Positions 55,779-64,000 of a stretch of DNA of 64,000 nucleotides are shown piece after piece; positions within the stretch are counted from its first letter, which is position 1; each line of letters starts with the position of its first letter. This DNA comes from Mycosarcoma maydis. Lineage: Eukaryota; Basidiomycota; Ustilaginomycetes; Ustilaginales. Both the position numbers and the translations under genes were made by a program. The notes under the pieces were generated by a model that had not been told where the DNA came from, made no database searches, and saw nothing but the letters and a program-made list of their open reading frames with translations. The stretch covers positions 124,001-188,000 of the forward strand of contig NC_026481.1 in the NCBI RefSeq assembly GCF_000328475.2, written 5' to 3'.

Positions 55779-56840
55779 CTAGAGCAAACCGCAATCGCGC
55801 AGGTTGACCTGAATAATGATATCGTTGACTGCCGACATGACAAACTTGATCTGGCTTGTGTCGGTGGCACAGGTAAAGTGCGTATAGATCGTCTTGGCAT
55901 CGCTCTGGTTCAAGCTGACAAAGCGATTGACAATGTACTCGCACGCTGAATTGTAATCCGCTCCGCCCGTATAGTCGCTAAAGTAGTCGGCCATAGGAGA
56001 GATGGGCAGCTTTTGCTTGAACAGGTCGATCTTGTTAAGGAACAGGATGATCGAAGTCTTGACGAACCAGCGCGAGTTGCAGATGCTGTCGAACAACGTC
56101 AACGCCTCCTGCATACGGTTCACATTCTCATCCTCGTACAGAAGCTGATCGTATTCCGAGATGGCGACCAGAAAGATAATGGCGGTGACGTTTTCAAAGC
56201 AGTGGATCCACTTTTTGCGCTCGGAACGCTGGCCTCCGACGTCAAAGAGTTTGTAGTTGAGCTCGCCAATCTTAAAGTGCGTCTCCGTGATACCGGTCGT
56301 CTTTACACGCGAGCGCAATACATCTTGGTCGGTGGGCAGGTAGCTCGGTTCCGCCATGCGTTGGATCGAATCAAAGTAGTACTTGGCCGAATCGTTGAGC
56401 TGGTACTCGCGACTTCGCGCGAAACACGCCTGGACACCTGCGTCGGCCCAGAGGCCATGAATGGCGTCGGCGACTTGTCTCGGAAGCACCGAGGATTCAA
56501 TGCTGGGCGAAAGACCGAGGATGATCTCGGCGCGTGGTGCGTTTGTGCCGTCGGCGAGAGGGATGTCGAGACGCTCCATGGCATCGAGCAAGACGCGCAT
56601 CGACTGGACTGTGTTGGAAAAGATGATCTCCTTGTACGACTCGCGCTCTTCTGCCGAGTAGGAGCCATGGTTGATGAGTTTCATCTGTTTGAGGATGGTG
56701 GATTTGCCTGATTCACCGGCACCGAGAAGAAGCATCTTGATCTCGTTCTTCTGCGCGAGACGGTCTTTTTTCAGCTGTGCATCAATGGCATCGTTGCGCG
56801 CCTGCCCCTCCTTGTCGACCTTGGAAGCACCGCAACCCAT
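55779..56840 (-). CDS. GPA1: Heterotrimeric G-protein alpha subunit, Gpa1 / fungal group I (Gi-like)
   Basis: A 353-residue G-alpha that couples seven-span receptors to downstream effectors at the plasma membrane. The N-terminus MGCGAS carries the myristoylation glycine and adjacent palmitoylation cysteine. All G boxes are intact: GAGESGKST (G1), RVKTTGI with switch I arginine and threonine, DVGGQRSERKKW (G3/switch II with catalytic Gln), FLNKIDLF (G4) and TCATDT (G5). The C-terminus DCGLL, with Cys at -4, is that of fungal group I and Gi-type proteins; cAMP-linked group III alphas end differently. This points to Gpa1 of smuts rather than the pathogenicity-linked Gpa3. Length is standard. No intron is visible. 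Confidence 0.93.
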   Translation of the reverse strand: MGCGASKVDKEGQARNDAIDAQLKKDRLAQKNEIKMLLLGAGESGKSTILKQMKLINHGSYSAEERESYKEIIFSNTVQSMRVLLDAMERLDIPLADGTNAPRAEIILGLSPSIESSVLPRQVADAIHGLWADAGVQACFARSREYQLNDSAKYYFDSIQRMAEPSYLPTDQDVLRSRVKTTGITETHFKIGELNYKLFDVGGQRSERKKWIHCFENVTAIIFLVAISEYDQLLYEDENVNRMQEALTLFDSICNSRWFVKTSIILFLNKIDLFKQKLPISPMADYFSDYTGGADYNSACEYIVNRFVSLNQSDAKTIYTHFTCATDTSQIKFVMSAVNDIIIQVNLRDCGLL

Positions 56841-57155
56841 GATGGCTATGTATATGTACGCTGGTGGGTATGTGCGTATGGGCCAAGGAAAGTGGATGAG
56901 CGGAGGAGAGCAATGCCGAGCAACGTCGAGCTTGTCCGGATTGAATACTGGGTCGGCAGAAAGGAATGTGTGAGTGGCGATCGACTGCGCGAGTAGAGAT
57001 GGCTACGTGGGGCTAGCGCAGTCTTCCAAGTGCTGTGACGGTAGATGGGTATGGTATCGTCTTGGATCGAGAAAGGCTAGTAGTGTCGATCGTGGCAGCG
57101 CGACGGTTCCAATCGATAGAAGCAATAGGCAAGGGTCAGCGAAGGAGAAAAGGGT

Positions 57156-57183
57156 GGATGGATGGATGGATGGATGGATGGAT
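57156..57183. repeat. Tetranucleotide repeat (GGAT)7
   Basis: Seven perfect GGAT units about 320 bp upstream of GPA1. A looser pentanucleotide stretch (GATGC/GATGA, about 57272-57325) follows. Confidence 0.95.
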
Positions 57184-57648
57184 GAAAAGATAGACGGACG
57201 GATGATGTGTGTAGGGACGCGCAAAGATGCAAAGATGTGAGTGGGATGATGGTGATTCGGTGTGATGGATGGATGCGATGCGATGCGATGAGAGGAGGTG
57301 AGATGAGATGCGATGAGATGAGATGGTCTCGAAGAAGCCAAGGACGAAGGTGCACACGCACTTGTGAGTGCGCCAAGGCCGAAATTCAGAGACGGCCAAC
57401 AGGCGAGCAAAAACGCAGGCGATAAAGGGCGGGGAAGACAACCAAGCGATCCATTACACAGCGTGAATCGAGCTAGTGAGCTAGCGAGCCAGCGACCAAC
57501 AAACAGGCAAAAGCCAAGCCGCGTGCCGTGAACTGCGCCCTAGGAGCTGGGAGCTGGGAGCTGTGGGCGACAAACAAAGAAAAATCTCGCACAACCGCGG
57601 AAAATCGTATTCAGGATTGAGGATTGATGCCTCCGAGATCGACGTGAG

Positions 57649-57937
57649 ATGATGCAGTCACACAAAGGGGAGCACCCGATGGAACAACGATCCAAGAAAG
57701 GCGGCAACGCAGCAAGCCAAAATGGTCCAACGGGCCAAGGGCAACGCACCGCTGCCGCACCCGCACTCGCACCAAATTTCACAATGGCAAGAAAGGGGGC
57801 CTCGTCGTCAGTAAAGGCGCGTGCGTTTGATGACTATCTTGGAGTACGACGATGGACTCTTGCGGAGCCTGCGGAGCACTCACGACTCTTGCGCAACAGA
57901 GATCTGGAAATGGCAAACGACGCCGAACGGGTCAAGA
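57649..57937 (+). CDS. Weak first-exon candidate, product unknown
   Basis: An ATG opens 96 codons (MMQSHKGEHPMEQRSKKGG ... RLLRNRDLEMANDAERVK) that run into a consensus GTAAGT donor at 57938. Without splicing the frame ends in Cys/Val repeats from a TG run at 58050, which argues against the unspliced version. I could not find a convincing next exon and recognise no domain. It could equally be a chance frame. Confidence 0.15.
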
Positions 57938-59719
57938 GTAAGTTATCACGTATGTGGATGGCCATCCCGACTTGCGCCCTTTCGCGTGTGTGTGTGTGTG
58001 TGCCACGTCGCTCCTGTGCTACAACGCCCCTGTGCTACTACGCCAGCTGATCGTGATTTCGCCTCGCCGTCAACACGCAAAATCGTGGATCGTGAATCGT
58101 GAATCGTGAATCGCTCGCCGTCGCGGGACTTTAGAGTTTGACTTGGAACCTCACGCCTCCGTTCACAAGGCACCTCATTTTCAAGTTGTGAGCACGCTGT
58201 CGATGCTACAGTCACGAGTCCAGAATTCAACACTCGTCACTGTGACAGCGTGCGGGCGCTATCGTTCCCATGTGCATGCGTGAAGGCTGGTTATATTGAT
58301 TCTGATTCGGATTTGTTTATAATATTTTTGGCGAGTTGATGCTTGACGTTGGTAATTCAGTCACGAGTGCTGAGTAGTCACAAGTAGCCATCGTGAATAC
58401 AATTCACATTTCACGATTCATGATTTCAATCACGATTCACGATGGTTGAGACAAACATTTCACAATTCGTGGATCAACTATAATATTAATAATTAGTGAG
58501 TTTGGCGTAACTTGCAAGACGACCACAACTGAAACAACCGGCCACCGTCCAGGCTATTCGTGATTCGATTGCCTTGCACAGGTAGCTTTGAGGCATCCGC
58601 TGCCAGGCGAGCTGAGAAGCAAAAACACAAAACACAAAACACCGAACAGCGAACAGCGAACAGCGAACAGGCGCGGTAGTACGATACAGGAAATCACACA
58701 ATCAGATGGCGCCGGGCGTCGGTACGCATGCGCGACTACCGTCGATGCCACTAACGTTAGACGAGCGCTCTGACCTTTATCGCGCAGAAGACAAGAACGA
58801 TCTCGCCTGAGCTGATTCAAGTGGTGGCGTTTCGTGTGAGCCGACGGGCGGCGGTCTGTGGCGGTCTGTGTGTAAGCTGCAAGCTCGTGATTCTGTGATG
58901 CAGAACGAGTAATGCAAGGAGCAGCCATCCATACTCACGACTCGACCAGCCACGTAATTTAGTACAAGCATGCACGGATCATGCCTTGCCGCCTGACAAC
59001 CAACACTCACGACTGACATCTGTGACACACTCGTCACGTGCGTCACGGTGACTGGGTTGCATGTTAGACTCTCTCTCTTCTTGCGATTCACTAGCCGCTA
59101 AACCACCTCTCCACCACACTTCGCTTGCCTTCCCCAAACATGAAATGTGGACTCTCCAACTCACAGGGTCGATCGGCATGCCTCAACGGACAATGCTCGC
59201 ATAATCTAAGCAAAACAGTCGCAGATCCTCTAGCGATAAGCACAGGAAGCCAACAAGCCAGCAGCAAAGCATACAAACACAGACACGAGTCACAGTCACG
59301 AGTCACACAGACGAATCAGCCACACGTGTCATTCACGATTCACGATCCATAATTCACGATTCGTGGTTGGCACGCGATCGGCGCACAAACTCCCCAAAAT
59401 TGTGAATCATACAGTACAAGCTCGAGCCAGTCTGTGAGTCCATCGTCGATCAAGCACCAAACCAGTAAATTAATCGTGAACCTCGACGCTTCACGCTTGG
59501 ATCACTTTGCCTCGCCTGTTCAATCAGCAAAATCACTCAGACGACTCAGCCACAAAAAAAAAAAAAAGAAAAGAAAAGAGACACGAGTGATTCACGATTC
59601 ACGATTCTTCAAGCTCACTGTCGTATCTTGGACCCATCCATCCTACCCTTCCTATCCATCAGCCTCGATCTTCCTTGCCAGCAGCATCGCTGAACGATAC
59701 CCAGTCCATCTCATCCAGC

Positions 59720-62519
59720 ATGCCGCCCAAGGTCGATGTCAACGATCCAGAGAATGCAAGGCTTCTCAAGCTCTTCGAATCGCTCAATCTGACCGGAAAC
59801 AGAGCCATCGAGACGCTCACAAACCCAAAGCACGTCGCTGCTATCGAGAGCGTTATCGCACACAACCATCTCACTAACAAACAGATCGACCCCAAGGCGT
59901 CCGCACTCATCATATCTGCATCCACCGCCAAAGATGCTTCCAACCAGCCCGCCAGAGACTATATCGTATCACGCATCCTCGACGCCAGCCTCACATCGTC
60001 CGATCAAGTTAACGCAGCATACAAGTACCTCTCATCCCTCAACAGCGAGCCAGACAAGGCTGCTTTTGACAAGGAATGCGGTGTTGGTAAGTAGACAGCC
60101 CACCTACGCAACAGCTAAACTTGACTCGCAAAATGATGAGATAAAAAAAAACCAAAACGCATGTATTAGAGCCGTCAGGGAGTCTCGTCTCCCCCATGGC
60201 ATGCAGTTTTCTATATGATCTGACCTTGCTGCTGCTCATCGTCCAATCTTCATCCATGTCATGCAATCTCTGACAACGCGTTGCTCCACCTTCTATCCTG
60301 CACGCTCAACAGGCGTCGTCGTAACACCACAACAATCTCGCAAGGCGGTAGATGACTACATTGCATCTCACCGATCCGAACTCGATCCCGTTGATGGTTG
60401 GCCGAAACTCGGCTCGATCCTCTCTGGCGTCAAAGCTTCGCCCGACATGCGATGGGCCAACGCAGTCGACCTCAAGGACGCCGTAGATGCGGCGCTCCTA
60501 GCTACATATGGTCCCAAAAAGCCACCTCCTCCCAAGGAAAAGAAGAAGCCATCTGCTTCCACCTCGGCCCACCCCAAAAAGGAAGCTGCACCAGCTGGTC
60601 CCGTCGATCCAGACGCCATGTTCAAGGAAGGCTTCCTCGCCAGTCTCCACAAACCCGGCGAAAACCCCCAGATCAAGCCAGAGCTCAAACAACAGCACCT
60701 CGCCGCTACCAAGGGCATGGTCATGACGCGTTTCCCACCAGAACCCAACGGCTTTCTCCACATTGGTCACAGCAAGGCCATCGCCGTCAACTTTGGCTTT
60801 GCCCGCTTCCATCGCGGTCTCTGTTACCTCCGATACGACGATACCAACCCCGAGGCAGAAGAGGAAAAGTACTTTACCAGCATCCTCGAGACAGTTCGAT
60901 GGCTTGGCTTCGAACCCTTCAAGGTCACCTACTCGAGTGACTACTTCCAGCAGCTCTACCAGCTCGCCGTCGAACTCATTAAGCGTGGCAAGGCTTACGT
61001 CGATCACTCGACACCCGAAGAGATCAAGGAGCAGCGCGGTGGTCCCGAGCGCGGTCCACGCAAGCCTTCACGCTTCCGCGATCGTCCCGTTCAAGAGTCG
61101 CTTCAGGACTTTGAGGACATGAAGAACGGCAAATACGCCCCAGGCAAAGTCACGCTTCGGATGAAGCAGGACATCGAGAATGGCAACCCGCAGATGTGGG
61201 ATCTGATCGCCTACCGTGTCCTCGAAGCTTCACACCACCGCACCGGCAAGGACTGGTGCATCTATCCCACCTACGACTTTACCCACTGTCTCGTCGATAG
61301 CTTTGAAAACATCAGCCACTCGCTCTGCACCACCGAGTTTATCCTCTCGCGCGAATCCTACGAGTGGCTGTGCGACGCGCTCGAGGTGTACAAGCCACGT
61401 CAGTCCGAGTACGGCCGTCTGGCGCTCCAGGGAACCGTCATGTCGAAGCGCAAGATTCTCAAACTCGTAAAGGAGCGCTACATCGAAGACTGGGATGACC
61501 CGCGCATGTTTACCCTCATCGCTCTTAGGCGTAGAGGTGTACCTCCCGGTGCGATCCTGTCCTTTGTTAGCGCGCTTGGCGTCACCACAGCCAAATCCAC
61601 CATCCAGATCAGTCGGTTCGATCAAGCTGTGCGACAATACCTCGAGCTTTCGACGCCACGTTTGATGATGGTGCTCAACCCGCTCAAGGTGACCATCGAG
61701 AACTTACCCGACGACCACTTCCAGGAGATCGAAAAGCCTCTGCATCCCAAGGCGCCCGAGATGGGCACCAACAAGATCCCCTTCACCCGCACTGTCTACA
61801 TCGACTCGTCCGACTTCCGCACCGAGGATAGCAAGGACTACTTCCGTCTGGCCCCAGGCAAGACGGTAGGTCTGTTGCAGGTACCCTTCCCCATCACATG
61901 TCAATCGTTCAAGACCAACGACCAGGGTGTACCGATCGAAGTGATTGCCACGTACGGCGATACAAGCTCGGCCAAGCCCAAGACATACATCCAGTGGGTA
62001 GCAGAGCACGCTCCCTCGCAAAGTCCTGTCAAAGTCGACGAGACACGCATCTTCCACCAGCTCTTCACCTCGGACGATCCGGCAGCTGAGGAGAACTTCT
62101 TGGACCACGTCAACCCGGATTCTCTCGAAATCGTGCGCGGTGCTATGGTCGAGGTTGGTTTTTGGGATGTGGCCAAGCGCAGCGTCGAGCACGCTAGAAA
62201 GGAGGCTGCTCAGCGCACCGAAAGAGCCGAAGCCGATGCGGCCAAAGCGAGAAGCGAGACCGAGACTAGTGCAACCGAGGGTGCTGGTGCAGGTGCTCCT
62301 CAACGTACTGCTGATCAACTGGTGGGCAAAGAGTTGGTCCGCTTCCAGGGTATGCGTACCGCCTACTTTGCGCTCGATCGCTTGAGCGGCGATTTGGGCC
62401 TCTTTGGTGATAAACAGAAGGGCGGCAAGATTGTGCTCAACAGGATCGTCTCGTTGAAAGAGGATGCAAAGAAGGACGATAAGGCAGTCGCGTCACCGGT
62501 GGCCAAGAAAGCCAAGTAA
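59720..62519 (+). CDS. GLN4: Glutaminyl-tRNA synthetase, one intron
   Basis: It charges tRNA-Gln in the cytosol. Exon 1 is 59720-60086 and exon 2 is 60313-62519, giving 857 residues. The splice junction falls inside ECGVGVVVTPQQ, a conserved motif of the eukaryotic N-terminal domain, which confirms the join. That tRNA-binding N-terminal domain covers about residues 1-200. A Lys/Pro-rich linker follows (GPKKPPPPKEKKKPSAS), then the class I core with FPPEPNGFLHIGHSKA and VMSKRKILKL. The beta-barrel anticodon-binding domains complete the protein. A charged Ala/Glu-rich insert (KEAAQRTERAEADAAKARSE) interrupts the distal barrel near residue 745. The 3' end faces URA5, 350 bp away. Confidence 0.96.
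60087..60312 (+). other. Intron of the GlnRS gene
   Basis: 226 nt with donor GTAAGT and acceptor CAACAG. A CTCTGAC branch-like site is near 60266. Removing it restores the conserved CGVGVVVTP sequence in frame. It is the only intron in the window that I can place with confidence. Confidence 0.93.
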
Positions 62520-62869
62520 AGCCCGGATTCACTTTCAAGTTGCGTTGTCGTATGATCCTCATCGATACATCCATTGCCTCTTGTTACCTACATTAGAGCT
62601 GAGCTCCACTGGCGATGTGTGAGAGTTGTTTGAGTGGATTCACGCGGTGAATTTTTTTTTCCGTCTCTGCCGACGAGGTTGTGTACTGCCGGCCACTATG
62701 GGGTCTTGCAACTCGCCAAATGAGGCTTAGCACGTTGGCTAAGCGGTTTTGGTGTGTGCGGTGCTGTCATCGACACAGGCATCTACAGATCACGCTGTTC
62801 TCGCGAGAAAGATGGGGAAGGATACAAGATTGATTACAAGTGTGGTGCTAGAGCGCGAACGTGGATCAG
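62520..62869. other. Convergent gap between GlnRS and URA5
   Basis: 350 bp containing the 3' ends of both genes. A T-run near 62651 and one ATTCACG word near 62638 are the only visible features. Confidence 0.6.
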
Positions 62870-63643
62870 TCAAGCCTTGTTAGTAGCGGCGGCAGCTTGA
62901 GCCTTGGCGACGTCGCTGGTGCCGTACTGGATTCTGTATTCGATCATCTTTGCGATTTTGTCGGCGTATTTGGGCTGATCAGTTTGCATGAAGTGGATGA
63001 TTTGGTCGAGAGTGACTACGGAGTAGACTTTTGTGTTGTAGCGAAGTTCGACCTGGGTGATGGCCGAGGTTGTGCCGGGGATGCCGTTGGTGGCGGATTT
63101 TTCTTGGCGGTCGAGAGCGATGACTACGCCGGCAAGAGACGCTTGAGGATGAGAAGCGAGGATGTCCATGGCCTCGTTGATCGCTGTACCTGCGGTAATG
63201 ACGTCGTCGAGAATCAGAACTCGGCCTTTCAGCTCGGCGCCGACGAGCGAACCACCTTCACCATGCGTCTTGGCTTCCTTGCGATTGAAACAGAATCCCA
63301 CATCAATCCCATGGTTCAGCTGAAGCGCCATCGAAGTGGCCGCCGCCAACGGAATCCCCTTGTACGCAGGACCAAACAACACGTCAAACTGCACGCCCGA
63401 CTCGACAATTCGCTTGGCATAACACTCGGCCACCTTGGCCACCTTGCCACCCGTGTTGAACAAGCCAGCATTGAAAAAGTACGGACTAGATCGACCCGAT
63501 TTCAACGTGTACGGTCCATCGAATTTGAGAATTGCCGAATCGAGCGCCAGCTGGATGTACTCGCACTGATACGCAGCCAGCTCGACCGGCGCTGGTGTGG
63601 CAGCTCCAACTGCAGCCAGAGCACCTTGGTTCGAGCAAGACAT
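62870..63643 (-). CDS. URA5: Orotate phosphoribosyltransferase
   Basis: It joins orotate and PRPP to make OMP, the fifth step of pyrimidine synthesis. The first ATG of the frame is at 63643 (MSCSNQGALAAVG), giving 257 residues; fungal enzymes are about 225, and the first 30 residues are the excess. The orotate/phosphate loop region LKSGRSSPYFFNAGLF, the FGPAYKGIPLA motif and the PRPP-binding loop VLILDDVITAGTA (near residue 144) are all present. The frame stays open upstream to 63850, but without an ATG. So either this is the true start or an unseen upstream exon exists. Strong call. Confidence 0.95.
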   Translation of the reverse strand: MSCSNQGALAAVGAATPAPVELAAYQCEYIQLALDSAILKFDGPYTLKSGRSSPYFFNAGLFNTGGKVAKVAECYAKRIVESGVQFDVLFGPAYKGIPLAAATSMALQLNHGIDVGFCFNRKEAKTHGEGGSLVGAELKGRVLILDDVITAGTAINEAMDILASHPQASLAGVVIALDRQEKSATNGIPGTTSAITQVELRYNTKVYSVVTLDQIIHFMQTDQPKYADKIAKMIEYRIQYGTSDVAKAQAAAATNKA

Positions 63644-64000
63644 GGCGGCTCGTGCAGCGTCTTCTTGATCCGACAGTTGCGACTCAGCCGGCTTTACCGC
63701 CTTGGCTTTCTTGGATGGTTGAGATGAAAATTGTCTTGCGCCGTCGACGCTCGACAAGTCCGTGTCAAAGATTCGGAACGACAACGCGCTGCACGAAACG
63801 AAACGAAACGAAGCGAATCGTGATAAGAGCAAAGAAAACAAACGCACCAAAATCGTGAATGGACGAGATGAAAGATTTTTTTCAAAAAATCAACATAAGA
63901 AGCAATGGTCAGTGCGACAATTCAGAATTTCCAACATTCACCGTTCGGATTGGCAGACAAACAACCAACTCGAACTCGGGCACATGAGCAGCAGGCATAG
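63644..64000. other. URA5 upstream region, right edge of window
   Basis: 357 bp likely holding the URA5 promoter. A short (GAAAC)n stretch lies near 63797-63812, an ATTTTGGTGCG segment follows, and one AATCGTGAAT word lies near 63852. No gene is seen. Confidence 0.5.

Larger units (their letters stand above)
56841..59719. other. 2.9 kb divergent region between GPA1 and the GlnRS gene
   Basis: It holds both promoters. Near GPA1 are short tetra- and pentanucleotide repeats. Further right come clusters of ATTCACGATT words (58083-58115, 58390-58445, 59336-59362, 59590-59606) and ACTCACGACT words (58930-59035), an A-run near 59553 and a CT-rich leader up to the GlnRS ATG. A weak open frame at 57649-57937 is listed separately. 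Confidence 0.65.

Noticed and set aside
1..64000. Transposons, CRISPR arrays, viral sequence
   Set aside because: No transposase, reverse transcriptase or integrase motif, no long terminal or inverted repeats, no spacer-repeat array and no viral gene was seen. All repeats are short tandem units or dispersed 10-mers.

Overview
The window is nuclear DNA of a fungus, most likely a smut (Ustilaginales: Ustilago, Sporisorium or a close relative). Several things support this. The genes are long, compact and nearly intron-free: only the GlnRS gene has a clear intron, and one further gene has a probable intron. Protein inserts are rich in Ser, Ala and Gln. The Pot1 protein is basidiomycete-like, with an extra N-terminal domain known from Ustilago. 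Intergenic DNA is full of short ATTCGTGAAT-type and ACTCGTGAGT-type words. Sixteen protein genes are well supported (one cut by the left edge), plus one intron-containing tRNA gene and two weak small-gene candidates. I see no transposon, rRNA, CRISPR or viral sequence.

Layout. 1-4206: 3' part of cytosolic LeuRS (+), then a secreted M14 carboxypeptidase (-). 4829-12800: U3 snoRNP protein Utp13 (+), mitochondrial TyrRS (-), nucleolar GTPase of the Nug1/GNL3L family (-). 13391-15280: threonine deaminase (+). 17401-23322: very large full-size ABC-B transporter (-). 26266-31101: LRR protein (-), then mitochondrial EF-Ts (+). 31202-34354: telomere protein Pot1 (-), divergent from a 4CXXC_R1/DDT chromatin-type protein (+, 35548-38711) whose reading frame breaks near its 3' end. 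41059-46469: Tsc1/hamartin (+), convergent with sphingosine-phosphate lyase Dpl1 (-). 48329-52076: LysRS with two in-frame starts (+), convergent with a Jen1-type monocarboxylate transporter (-). 54532-54632: tRNA-Arg(TCG). 55779-56840: G-alpha subunit of the Gpa1 type (-). 59720-63643: GlnRS (+), convergent with orotate phosphoribosyltransferase (-).

Functionally this is a core housekeeping segment. Translation and ribosome biogenesis are over-represented: four aminoacyl-tRNA synthetases, EF-Ts, Utp13, the Nug1-type GTPase and a tRNA. The rest covers signalling (Gpa1, Tsc1), sphingolipid breakdown, amino-acid and pyrimidine synthesis, transport and telomere/chromatin maintenance. Most neighbours are in divergent or convergent pairs with short 3' gaps (100-350 bp). 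The larger gaps (1-3 kb) carry the dispersed words and microsatellites. The points most worth a second look are the two-start LysRS, the frame break in the 4CXXC_R1/DDT gene, the extra domain of Pot1, the unusual insertions in the carboxypeptidase and ABC transporter, and the GTGA-core intergenic words with a bias to 7-bp tandem units.
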